From Annona cherimola (taxonomy: Eukaryota > Streptophyta > Magnoliopsida > Magnoliales > Annonaceae), in the NCBI GenBank assembly GCA_030490835.1, contig CM059975.1, positions 58,953,174-59,017,173 on the forward strand: 64,000 bases of DNA. Direction: 5' to 3'. Below the pieces are notes generated by a model. It did no database searches and was not told the DNA's origin. It was given only the letters and a program-made list of their open reading frames with translations. The translations under genes and the position numbers were made by a program. Of the stretch, positions 48,472 to 60,300 are shown in pieces (position 1 is the stretch's first letter; each line of letters begins with the position of its first letter).

Positions 48472-49347
48472 TTATAAATATGTAATATTTTTATTTTATA
48501 TAAATTTTAAAAATTAAGAATTTGAAATTTATATATTTAAAGTCTAGGACAAGTAAATATAAAATGAAAGATGATAATGAAGATTAAATGATAATTAAGA
48601 TTATAGAAGTTAAAAAGAAAACAAGTCAAATGCAAAATATAAATAAATATATGCAATTTACTCTTTTAAACTCATCAAAGCTGAATATATAATAATATAC
48701 AAACTAAAAATGATAAATAAATATAAAAATATATTGTATATTAAATTATTTTAATTACAAATTATTTCATGTTTAGATTATATGGTTATGGGTGAAATAT
48801 ATTTCTATATCATATTTATGCACATTAATATTTTTTTGATTTAAATTAGTCTTTTTATTTAAATTTCATGAATTTCAAATTAAAACGATCAACATATGAA
48901 TATAATATAATTATAGATTATAAATATATAATACTTTTATTTTATATAAATTTTAAAGATTAAGAATTTAAAATTTATATATTTAAAGTCTAGGACAAGT
49001 AAATATAAAACGAAAGATGATAATGAAGATTAAATGATAATTAAGATTATAGAAGTTAAAAAGAAAACAAGTCAAATGAAAAATATAAATAAATATATGC
49101 AATTTACTCTTTTCAACTCATCAAAGCTGAATATATAATAATATACAAACTAAAAATGCTAAATAAATATAAAAATATATTGTATATTAAATTATTTTAA
49201 TTACAAATTGTTTCATGTTTAGATAATATGGTTATGGGTGAAATATATTTCTATATCATATATTATGCATATTAAGTATTTATTTTGATTTAAATTAGTC
49301 TTTTTATTTAAATTTTATGAACTTCAAATTAAAATGATCAACATATG
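48472..49347. repeat. Two-copy tandem duplication, 446-bp unit
   Basis: AGTCTAGGACAAGTAAATAT occurs at 48541 and 48987; sequence on both sides matches for about 430 bp with few changes. No coding content. Confidence 0.9.
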
Positions 49348-49393
49348 ATAAGTGATCATTAGGGTTGTTGCAGATTTAGTTCACTAAGCATGC

Positions 49394-49483
49394 AAAATAT
49401 CTTAGCATAATAAATTGATTCTGTTTATAATTAACTATAAAATATCTTAGCATAATAAATTGATTTTGTTTATAATTAACTAT
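49394..49483. repeat. 45-bp tandem duplication
   Basis: Two copies of AAAATATCTTAGCATAATAA followed by ATTGATT-TGTTTATAATTAA. A diverged third copy lies near 49735. The rest of 49350-50160 is plain AT-rich DNA. Confidence 0.85.
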
Positions 49484-51055
49484 AAAAGTTAATCATTTTT
49501 TAGATTTATCCATGTAGTCAAGCAAATTTCAAAATAAATTTAAGAATATTAGGAATAAAATAGCCTAATGAACTTTGAGATTTTTCATTTTACAAATCTA
49601 GGCCTTCTAAATTTGAAGAATGTTTATAGATATTGATTTTGATTTTGATTTTATGAATTTTAAACTAAAAAGAGCAATTAGAGAGATGAGTTAACTTACG
49701 AATTCTTATAAACTTAACCCACTAAGTTTGCAAATTAGCTCAATATAATAAATTGATTGAGTTTATAATTTAAATTACATGTGAGAAAAATGCAAATATA
49801 CAAATACATTAGATCTATTGTGTATAAAACCTAATAGTAACTAATTTTAAATCTAAACTATGGTTTATTCATTATTAAACCAGTTCCAAAAAGTTAAATA
49901 TATTTATATTATTAAATCTAAATTATAATTATATATAATTTATTATAGTTTATTTCTAAAAAGTCATGTATATAAAATAATTATAAAAGTTTTATGTACT
50001 TATTTAATTTAATTATAAATTAATTATTATCTTTAATTATAGCTTTATATATTTATTTAGTTTTTAAATTATTTAATAGAAAATCCAAGTTTATATAGTT
50101 TTAAAATGATTATTAAGTATGTATCTTTTGCAAAATAGACAAATTTATGTAAAATATTTTTTAAAATATTAAATTTAGATGCAGTTAGATGTCGGTAGAC
50201 GTGGTTAGATCCGGTTAGATGTTGTTAGATCTAGTTCGATTTAGTTATATATGGTAAATATCATTAGATTTAGGTGGATTTCATTCAATTCTATTATCTA
50301 AGTTTTAATTGTTATAATTAAAGTATAAATGACCTTATAAGGAGTCTAGGATCATATTACAAGTGCAAAATAAGGATTAACTTATTAATATAAAAAATTA
50401 GATCTGGTTAGATTCAGTTAGATACAATTAGATCTAGTTAGATTCAGTTAAATTTAAGTGGATTTCATTAAATCCTATTATCTAAGTTTTAATTTCTGTA
50501 ATTATAGTATAAATGACCTTAGAACATATTACAAGTGTTAAATTAAGATTAAATTATTAATATCACAAGTTACTTCTGGTTAGATGTTGTTAGATCCAGT
50601 TAGATGTCGTCACATTTAGGCAAATTTTATTAAATCCTATTATCTGAGTTTTAATTTCTGTAATTAAGGTATAAATGACCTTGTAAGAGATCTAGGATCA
50701 TATTACAAATGTAAAATTAGGATAAATTTATTAATATTAAAAATTAGAACCGGTTAGATGTTGTTACATCTTGCTAAATGACATTAGATTTAGGTGGATT
50801 TCATTAAATTCTATTATTTGAATTTTAATTTCTGTAATTAAAGTATAAATGATCTTAGAAAGGGCCTAGGATCATATTACAAGTGTTAAACTAGGATTAA
50901 CTTATTAATATCAAAAGCTTGATTGGATTAGATTCAGATAGATGTTGTTAGATTCAGTTAGATGTAGTTAGATCCAAATAGATGTTGTTAGATCCGATTA
51001 GATGTCGTTAGATTTAGGTAGATTTTATTAAATCTTATTATCTGGGTTATAATTT

Positions 51056-51994
51056 GAGTTGTTACGAATGTGAGGACCATCAGTGGAGATACTAATGTCT
51101 TCCCAGTTAAAATAGGTCTACATCAAGGCTTAGCCTTGAGTCCTTACCTTTTTACCTTAGTAATAGATGAAATCACTAGACATCTCCAAGAAGAAGTACC
51201 TTGGTGTATGTTATTTGCAGATGACATTGTTCTAATAGATGAAACTAAAGAATGACTAAATTTAAAATTGAATAGGCAGGTAGATGCTTTAGAATCTAAT
51301 GATTTTAGAATTAGTCGTACTAAAACTGAATATATGAAATGCAATTTTAATAATAGTGAGAACCTGGATGAGGAACCAATTAAGATTTTAGATCAAGTAG
51401 TAACAAGAACTAATCACTTTCAGTACTTAGGATCAATAGTTCAAGAGAACGGAGAAATTGAGAAAGATATAATATATAGAATTCAAGCAGGATGAAAGAA
51501 ATAGAGAAGCCCGTTAGGAATTTTATGTGATCGTCGAGTTCCAATCAAATTAAAAGAAAAATTTTATAAGACCATGATTAGACCTGCTATGCTTTACAGG
51601 GCAGAATGTTGAGCGGTTAAATAATAACATATACAAAAAATGAGCATAGCGAAAATGAGAATGTTAACGTGGATGAGTGGTAAAATAAGAAAAAAAAATT
51701 AGGAATAAAATAATTTGAGAAAATTTAAAAGTGAGAATAATTTGTGATAAAATGAGAGAAAATAGATTAAGATGGTTTGATCATGTTAAAAGGAGGCCTG
51801 AAGTGGCACCGATTAGGAAAACAGAGTCTATCCAAGTAGAAGGTGGTAGGAGAATGAGAGGAAGATCCAAAAAAACATAAATGGAAAATATTACAAATTA
51901 CAAAAAATTTAGTCTTAAATCGCTAAGAATGACGTAACAGAATCCATGCAACGGACCCCACCTAAGTGGGAAATGGCTAATGATGATGATGATG
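51056..51994 (+). mobile_element. RTE-type LINE, 5'-truncated, with 19-bp target duplication
   Basis: Flanked by ATTATCTGGGTTATAATTT at 51037-51055 and 51995-52013. The frame gives IGLHQGLALSPYLFTLVIDE and WCMLFADDIVLIDETKE (RT palm with FADD), then NDFRISRTKTEYMKC, HFQYLGSIVQENGEIEKD and further on RLRWFDHVKRRPE. It ends in an ATG-repeat tail. It has lost the endonuclease and carries several stops. Confidence 0.92.
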
Positions 51995-52054
51995 ATTATC
52001 TGGGTTATAATTTCTGTAATTAGGGCATAAATGACCTTATAAGGGGCCTAGGAC

Positions 52055-52777
52055 TAGGGGTACAACTCGGGCCGGTTAGGTTTGGGTAGTGGTCCACCCT
52101 ACTCATATCCTATTTATAAAAATTCTACCTTACCCTACCCATTTGTCGGTTTGGTTATTAGCGTATCCTATCCTATCCATTGCCCGTAGGTTCGATTTCA
52201 GTTTCGGTTCCGAATCGGTTCATTTAATACTCAAATATAATATTTCTTAAAAAAATATTTTTATATTATTTTAAATAATACAAAACAATACTCATTTATG
52301 TTTTAAAATCACTGGCACATATGTTATTTTTTACATTTTTGTATAAAAATATAAAGTATAAACTGTCACAAACTAATCATTAAAATTATAATATATTATA
52401 ATTACAATTCACAAGCTTATTTATAAAAAAACTTTCAGAAGTTAATGACATAAAAACCTCACTAGTTTCTTACTTCATAATCCATAACTCCAAAGATCAT
52501 AAGATTGATTAAAATTGGTGTGCACACAAGACGTTACAGACAATACACAACATATACTATAATATATATATATATATCATATACATATATATAATTATAC
52601 TCATGCAAGTCGATTCTGGGTACTCTGCATATCTACCCTACTTGTACCTTATTTGAGGAGATGGTTAATAATTTATACCATACTCATACCCACAGATGAT
52701 ATTTTGTACCCTACCATACCAAAATTAGGATAGGGTCGGTGGGTACTCATCAGTACCTTACCCAAGTTGCACCCCTA
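52055..52777. mobile_element. hAT-like MITE, copy 1 (TAGGGGTGCAAC ends)
   Basis: Left end TAGGGGTACAACTCGGG, right end GTTGCACCCCTA. Flanks CCTAGGAC and CCTAGGAT form an 8-bp duplication with one change, and removing the element restores the array core. The interior has repeated CCTACCC/TACCCTA words. Confidence 0.85.
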
Positions 52778-53370
52778 CCTAGGATCATATTACAAATTAT
52801 AAATTAGGATTAACTTATTAATATTAAAAGTTAAATCCGGATAGATGTTGTTAGCCGATTAAATGTAGTTAGATTTGAATTGATGTTGTTAGATCCAGTT
52901 AGATGTCATTAGATTTAGGTGAATTTTATTAAGTCTTATTATCTTAGTTTTAATTTTTGTAATTAAGTTACAAATGATCTTATAAGAGGCCTAAGATCAT
53001 ATTATATGTATTAAATTAGAATTAACTTATTAACATCAAAAGTTAGATCTGGTTAGATCTAATTAGATGCAGTTAGATCTGGTTAATGCTATTAAATTTG
53101 GTCAGATCTAGTTAGATTCTGTTAGATCCAATTAGATCCAGTTAGATGTTATTAAATTTAGATAATTTCATTACATCATATTATCTGAGTTTTAATTTCT
53201 ATAATTAAGGTGTAAATAACCTTAGAAGGGGCCTAAGATCACATTATAAATGTTAAATTAGGATTAACTTAATAATATCAAAAGTTAGATCTAGTTAGAT
53301 ATTGTTAGATACGATTAGATATTGATAGATCCGATTAGATCCAATTAGATTCGGTTATATCCAGTTAGAT

Positions 53371-53852
53371 TCTCTTATATTCGAAAATAATAATATTAAA
53401 TTTTCAAAAATTTAGAAATAAATATTGAAATTATTATCGTCGAGAGTACCTTCTTTATATGAACTTTAAATAATATAACATAATTTCTTATATAAAAATA
53501 TTTTTGAACTTTACCAGTTATAGTGAATCTTATTAAATAATATTTTCTACACAAATATTTTTTAAAAATATTGAATAATAAAAAATCATGTCTACACATG
53601 TTTTAGTGGTTGATCCACCAAATGAATGGAATACATTGAGATTCTGTGTACATATAATTCAAATTTTATCAAAAAACCAAGCATACTCACACTTTTTAAT
53701 AAATGTTCTAATGCTGTAAATTTACCACAATACTCGTACTACCTTTTTTTCTCATGGAAATTTCTTCCCATGGGTTGGGCCCCCTAAGACGATATCACTA
53801 TCAGTAGCTCTCATGGGATGATAATGGATAACATTAGGATATAGATTACTAT
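53371..53852. other. AT-rich spacer
   Basis: No repeat termini or conserved coding sequence seen; the 67-codon frame at 53599-53396 is Lys/Ile-rich and looks incidental. Confidence 0.4.
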
Positions 53853-55268
53853 TGATCTGCATATACGTTTAATTATTTTGTTTATTTTAACACAAATATA
53901 CATGTCGATTAAGTAATAAACTGTGAGTAGAGTATCGTTCCTATGAGGATTGTTATAAATATTGTACCACCATATATTCCACTTGTCTTGTATGAATTGT
54001 TGAATTAAATAGAAATTACATCAAGTGAACTAAATTCAAAATTGATAACTAAAGCAGTAAAATGACTAGAGTTGGATAGCAACGAATTGAGATTCTTATG
54101 GATGATTTATATGGATGAGAATTATGAATTTCCTGACTCATGACCATGTCAAATTGGTTCCTTTTTAATTAATTGTGTAGAGAATTACTAATTTAGGTTC
54201 ATATATATATATATATTCATATATTCCTTCATACATACAAACCTAACTTTATTTTTGTCAATTGCTACATTCCTATGTAACTAAGTAAAACAAGGTTGAT
54301 AATCATTTAACCTAGTCAAAATTACACAGATTAGTAAGTATATCTTTATCCATGTTAACATCTAACTACTTCAAGTAACTAGAGACCTATGCCTTATATA
54401 TGGATCTCATCTAAATCTCACTTTGCCAAGCATAGATTTAGATCTTAAATCAATCTACAAGGTAGCTAAGTTTGCAAATGCATTAAACACAATATGTAAG
54501 GGTAATCCCACATAATACAAGTCACAGCAACATTGTTTGCTCGTTTAAGTATAAAGAAACCATTTCAACATAGCTATGAGTTCAAGTCATCTAAATCTCC
54601 CATGACAAGGAGTTTTAGCCTATAAACATGATTTCAAATCCAAGTAAAACCAAGTTTACATATATCCCAATGAAGGAGAATAAGAAAATAAAATAGAGAA
54701 ATGAAAAGAGGATATGAAACTCAATAATTTCCACTAAAACAACGTGAATCTCCACTTGTTCTTCTCTTTTGGCTTGAAAACCTTTCTTTTCTCCTCTCCT
54801 TGCCTCAGCCTCAAGCTCGTGGTTAGCACAAGTGGGGTCGGTGCTATGCCGCCAAGCTATCTGGAAGCTTATTGGCTGCTATTTGTCTAGAGAATTCTGA
54901 AATGGTGGTTGTTGAGCTTAGGCACCAATCATGCTATATTAAAATTTTGCATATTGCTTGTAATGCACTTCTCTTCTCCATCCTTTCATTGTGGCATGGA
55001 TCCATGAGCAAGTAACCTTCCTTTTTCTACAACAAAAAATAAAAATAAGTGAATGCATCCCTAGATGAACTAAAGAATTTAAAACAACCTAAAATGAAAT
55101 GATTTTCACTAAATTTACTAGAAATGCATGAAAACTACACACAAGGCAAAAAATGCAGAAATGACGCAAATTAATGCAACAGTTATGCAAATTTACATGT
55201 TTCTCTCAAATATCATTCAAAATAGATACAACATGAGCCTTGATAACTCTATTTTTATAGAGGTATCA
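53853..55268 (-). repeat. Solo LTR, probably gypsy (Athila/Tat-like)
   Basis: On the minus strand it starts TGATACCTCTATAAAAATAG and ends GCATATGCAGATCA-type (TGAT...ATCA). Flanks ACTAT and ATTAT are a near 5-bp duplication. The phrase AGAGTATCGTTCCTATGAGG at about 53926-53945 resembles one found in Athila/Tat-type LTRs. No internal sequence adjoins it. Confidence 0.6.
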
Positions 55269-55755
55269 ATTATTTCGCAATTTCATATGATACAATGACT
55301 TACAAGAAGACCTTATTGGGAACCTGTTTCAGTGTGAACCACCTATCTACGTTAGTTAAAAGTAGGGTTGTAAAACCTTTTTCCCAAAAAAATGACTGCA
55401 ATTGAGATGTCTATAGAAAAATGATGCTACTATTGAGACCAAATTTCAACCTTTCCCTAAGATTGCTTCAAAAGTATATTTTTGAATTAACAAAAATTTA
55501 CGTGTGCATGATTGCCTATAACTATAACATCTATCACATTCAATGCTAGATACATACACAAATATTGAAGATTATGTTAGTCTATTAATAGAGTATTCCA
55601 ACCTTCAAATATTCAGAAGTACAATATTCCATCTCGAAAATCATTCTTTGTGAAAAAATTCAAATTCACTAATTTTCCTTTCAAATAAAGATGACTATGG
55701 AAGTTTTTGCACTATGATTCCTTATTCGCTTCATTTTCAAATAGCTAATTTTCCT
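55269..55755. other. AT-rich spacer
   Basis: Nothing recognised. Confidence 0.4.
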
Positions 55756-55983
55756 TTATTTGTCCACATCATCCAAATAGTCATCCTCACCCTCATCTGC
55801 GTAGTCATCCTTACCCTCTTCTTCATCATATCGTTGATGAGTACTATAATTCCTCACCATTGTTTCTAATCTATAAAATATAAAGTCATCAGTCTCCTCA
55901 CGATATACGTTTAAAGCATAACATCTATGCACAATAATGACCAATAGAGAAAAAACAAGAAGAAGTAATCTTTTCAATTGCAT
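55756..55983 (-). CDS. Hypothetical small secreted acidic peptide (75 aa)
   Basis: I do not recognise the family. The ORF starts MQLKRLLLLVFSLLVIIVHR, a typical signal peptide with a Leu/Val/Ile core and a likely cut after CYA. It ends in an acidic Tyr/Asp-rich tail with DDYADEG and EDDYLDD. A minus-strand TATAAAAATA lies about 50 bp upstream of the ATG, and AAATAAAG lies just after the stop. These support a small real gene, but such an ORF can occur by chance in AT-rich DNA, and the locus sits among transposon debris. Confidence 0.35.
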   Translation of the reverse strand: MQLKRLLLLVFSLLVIIVHRCYALNVYREETDDFIFYRLETMVRNYSTHQRYDEEEGKDDYADEGEDDYLDDVDK

Positions 55984-56028
55984 AGTAAAAAATAAGGGGT
56001 ATTTTGTATTTTAAGGTCATCAAGCCTA

Positions 56029-56038
56029 TTTTTATAGT
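56029..56038 (-). promoter_or_regulatory. Candidate TATA box for the small acidic-peptide ORF
   Basis: TATAAAAATA on the minus strand, 46-55 bp upstream of the ATG at 55983, a fitting distance for a short leader. Confidence 0.4.
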
Positions 56039-57085
56039 CTTAGATTTTCAATTTTAGCATCTTAATTGTCATATATTAGATTTTTACATCTCGGTTCTAT
56101 CACCTAATATATCGTAGTCGAGCCGATGCACAAAACAATCAGTAAGAACACAAGACATTAAATTAATACACAATATTATTCATAAATAAATCAAAACTAT
56201 AATATTCGCTATATTGTATACATGCTACATCCTAAATCCTAAATTAAGCATGTTCTTGATCAAATCCAAATCCAAAATAAAATTATTTCTAAAATTCATC
56301 ACAAATAAGACAATATAATCAAAAGAAGAGAAGAAAAGAAAATCTTATTAATTAGAAGCTCTGATAGTATCTTGAATGCTCCAAGCAACATCCTGCCTCA
56401 CTTCTTACCTTGTGCTCGCCTTCTCATGCTCTCTGGAAGCTCAAGGGGTGTTCTTAGATGTCCTGTGATGTATATAACAAGCATTTATGTAGATGCCCCT
56501 TGAAATTTGCACAAACTGAATCCGTTGCGGACTCAAATGCATGGCTAAGGGTCCACGTAGTTTGAACCATATGGGACCCAGATCTATACAGTTCAAACTG
56601 TGTGGGCCTCTGGTCTCTTCAATTTTCTTTGAATTTTTGCTAAGTTTTGACCTGACGTGTCCTGAACTGTGTTGAAACTTTCATGACACGTTTTAGGCTA
56701 TTTTGACCACTGTTTTACCTTCTTTCAAATTTTCTAAATCATCAAATTGAATGAGTCTTGATCCTCATGCCTAAACCCTTTAAAAATCATGTGTGTTTTG
56801 CACTGATTTCACTTGACTTTGCACGAATCAGTCAATCATGAGAATTTTATGCTAAACAAATCCAAATCAATCTATATAGGATTCAAATCATCTCGATCAC
56901 TCAAATTTTCATTCAATTCTCTTCCAAAATAAATAGTATAAAAATAACTCAACAAATTCCCCAATACTTAAATTTTTGCTTGTCCTCAAGCAAATACAAA
57001 AGAATTCAAGATCAAATTATAAAACTTCAAAATTTGGTCCTTCAAATATTTTGAGCAAAAAACAAGTATAAATGATGCACAAATC

Positions 57086-57978
57086 TAGGGGTGCAACTTG
57101 GTCGGGTTGTACCAGATTTGGATCAACCCAAACCCTAAGCCTACTGGGTTTAAGTGGACTCAAACTCAAACCCTAATATTAAAATCCAGGTTCCGGTCGA
57201 GTTCAAGTAGGATTGGCATTGATTTCGATCTTGGTTTTTGGTTGAAATTCGGATTACTTCCAAACTAATAAAAGTCAAAATTACTGATAAAGATAACGAA
57301 TTTTTTAAACATTATTGCATTCTAACAAGAATAATTTACACATGAATATATTTATGACCTATGATATCCTTGGTTTGGATAAAAGTTGGTATTTTAATTA
57401 AAAGATAATTTTAAATACAATTAATATAATGAATTTACACATAACAATCAAGGTAAGAAAATAAATGAGATCACATGAAATCGCATCTAAAGTTTAATAA
57501 AATGAGACTTATATACCTCGTAGTTAATTAGTATATATGCAATAATTTTAAAGAGTTAGTATATTTCTCTATCAAAAAAAGAGTAGGTATATTTATAATT
57601 ATTTGCAAATAATATTAATATAGACGTAATATATTTAACTTTTATGGACATATGTGTATAACATTTAGGTTTTAGAATAAATACTTTGCAACTTAATTAG
57701 GTTATGATTATATGAAATAACTTTTATCACAATTATATTTGAAATACTTAATGCATAATAAATATAATTATTTTAATAAATTAGAAAAAATTGAGTTCAG
57801 ACCGAGTCAAGTTTTGGTACCGGATTGATGCAAACCCAGTAATGGTTTCGGATTTTCTCAAGTCGGTTTGAAACCAGGTCTAATTTGGAAAATTTTCAAA
57901 AATAAAATCCAAATTTGGTTTTGAAATCGGATTAGTTTGGGTGAGTTTGGACCAACTCAGTACCAAGTTGCACCCCTA
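57086..57978. mobile_element. hAT-like MITE, copy 2 (TAGGGGTGCAAC ends)
   Basis: TAGGGGTGCAACTTGG at the left and CCAAGTTGCACCCCTA at the right, a perfect 16-bp inverted repeat. Flanks CACAAATC and CGCCAATC match at six of eight bases. Subterminal CCCAAACC/GGTTTGG words abound; the interior differs from copy 1. Confidence 0.85.
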
Positions 57979-59619
57979 CGCCAATCATAAAAAATTAGTG
58001 AGATGTTGAATTAAAAATTCTTAAACATGAACTTATCAAAAATCTCAATAAAAAATCCCTGCTCTCTTAATTAATGACACATTATTAACATATTTTACTT
58101 TCAGATATTAGAAGTTCAAAAATTCTACAACAAAAACTTCTAATTATCAGGTATCCTCTCCTTTTCATACGTCATGTCAATACACATATTCAACAATTTA
58201 ATTCTCAATAGTAGTAAAAAAAGTAAGTCAGATTACCTCACATATATCTTATCAAATTTTCACATCCGAATTTCCTCCACATACTCACTTGACTAGTTCT
58301 AAAATCATAAGGACTTAATGCGACAACAGATAGGTTTAGATAGACATTAAAAATTCAGAAAGACTTTTATGGAAACGAGAAACAGAATAACCTTCACACT
58401 TAGTGTTTTTATTCCCTTAAGAGCCTATTATTACCTCTAATTTAGCTTTTTTTAGCACAAGTCTAGCATTGATTCTCCTCATCATATTTTAGGATATCTA
58501 GAGAATTATTTTCCTTTAGTGCACAAGTCATGTGGTAAACCTCGTTCCCATTATGCTTTTTTAGTTCAAAATTCAATTTCAAAATCAATTCAATTCAACA
58601 AGTCAGAATTAAGGTTTAAAAAAATCAATTTTAGGCTCAATGGGGGTAAATAATGATAATTCATTCAAACTAAGCTCCATTTTTAGATAAAAGAATGTCT
58701 TAATCATATTCCATAAACAAGTTGAGTATTAGCTTTAGAAATTCTTCAATCAGAATGAGATTTTCATGTATATGAGAAAAACTTCCTTCTCTAATTAAAC
58801 AACTATCAGATTAGAGAAAATTACTTCGAATTTGAAGGAAAACATAATTGGTGCTCGGTATCTCAGTTTCATTAACTAATCTTGGACAAAAATATGGGCA
58901 ATTTTGATAAGCATATGTTCAAGGGTAAATTCAACATCTTAGTAGAGTTCACTTATTCGCCTAACTCTAGGTTCTGAAATACCCAAATATGGTCTGCTTA
59001 AAGGAAGCACAATAGTTCAAAGTGGGCTCTATCTCAATCTAGTGCCAATACTTATGATATTTTCACAAAAATTTCAGCAAAAAAATTTTGACCATATTAT
59101 CGAATCTTATCACAATCATAAAAAAATCAGAGAATTTTCCAAAATAATGTAATACAATCACCCCACACTTAAAAATAACATTATCTTCAATGTTAAGAAC
59201 AGAACTTGTGTACCTGTCAAGTTAGAGATAATTCAACTAAAAGTTTGCGTATAAAAAATCAAAATCGTGGAGAGATGCTTAAGCTATACAATCTGAATGA
59301 AGTTTCCATCAGAGTTTTCAAAGTAAACCATCAGAAGATAAAGTCTAGAGCTGATCCAAGGAAGATTTCAATGAGATGAGAAAACAATCAATGCCTATTC
59401 CGAATGTAATACATTGCTTCCTTCAAGGAATCTAAACGACCCACAATAGCATCAAATCGATCACCAACATAACCACATAAGCATTTTCTGAATCAAAAAA
59501 TCTAACTTAGTATCGATCGACTGAGAGTTGGAGGGTATGCAAGAGGAGGGAGGTCGCAATGGAGCACCTAGAATAGGAACATTAATATGATCAGTTGGCT
59601 AATGAAGTTGTGCAACAAG

Positions 59620-60300
59620 GTGGGGTATATGAGCTTTGTTCTTCGGTTCAATGGTTCCATCTAGGAGTTTAATATAGTTAGCTTTCATCTTTTTCCTTGA
59701 CTAGCATCCACATGGAAATTAACATAGAAAGATCAATCAGTTAATGGCCACCAATGCAAGTATGAATTGGATCCTCAAATGTGATGTTGCACTTAACTGC
59801 AATCATCGAAATTATGAACCCTTTGCAAATCTTATTGGTTGGCTTATGTGTAACTAGTAGAAGATGTTCCAATAATTAAAATCCCGAGTTTAACTTGATG
59901 TTTTGCCTCATAGCTATAAAAAAGAAGAGCTCCTGTGTGCTGACAACTCCTTGGCTATCACCTCTAGTAAAAATAAACTGTGTTGTGAAACAATGTAGAT
60001 ACTATAGTGCAGGGTCTCATATCTTTAATGCCTTAGCACTGCTTGGATTGTAGTTAGTGTCCGTGTTCAAATAATTTGTATGATCAATGGCCAAGTCGAT
60101 CCATGTTGTTTGAATGGAGAATTTGTCCTTGCAGGTCCACCATCCCTCGTTTAAGAATCCAAAGATGTGGTTGATTTGTTCTAAACTCAAGGCATGCTCT
60201 TGCCACCTTAAATGAAAGTGGATGTTTGCATCGAGATCATTGGCTGTTGGTAGTAGAACCGCTTCAAGGTTGCTTAGGAACTCAAGAGTGATTTCAGTAT
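59620..60300 (-). pseudogene. Athila-type retroelement ORF, broken
   Basis: Minus-strand frames give GYTEITLEFLSNLEAVLLPT, LSLEQINHIFGFLNEG, ALKI-DPALXYLHCF, FTRGDSQGVVSTQELFFFIA and ICKGFIISMIAVKC. This run is like the large ORF of Athila-type elements whose product is of unknown role (sometimes listed as putative plant transposon protein). Stops break it. Plus-strand ORFs at 60222-60687 are its complement or chance. Confidence 0.6.

Larger units (their letters stand above)
50160..53370. repeat. GTTAGAT-rich satellite-like array
   Basis: Several dozen GTTAGAT words, mostly as GTTAGATCC, GTTAGATGT or GTTAGATTC, form variable blocks. Between blocks lies a conserved core of about 130 bp (TTTAGGTGGATTTCATTAAA, then TTTTAATTTCTGTAATTAA, GGCCTAGGATCATATTAC and GGATTAACTTATTAATAT). 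Core starts can be placed near 50267, 50450, 50614, 50786, 51010, 52913 and 53157. The array is interrupted by an RTE LINE and a hAT-like element. Confidence 0.85.

Noticed and set aside
50160..53370. GTTAGAT considered as interstitial telomere repeat
   Set aside because: The plant telomere word is TTTAGGG (rarely TTAGGG or CTCGGTTATGGG); GTTAGAT does not match and alternates with a non-telomeric core.
53853..55268. Considered as the 3' LTR of the Athila-type region at 56100-61930
   Set aside because: It has its own near 5-bp duplication and no polypurine tract on its internal side, so a solo LTR fits better.
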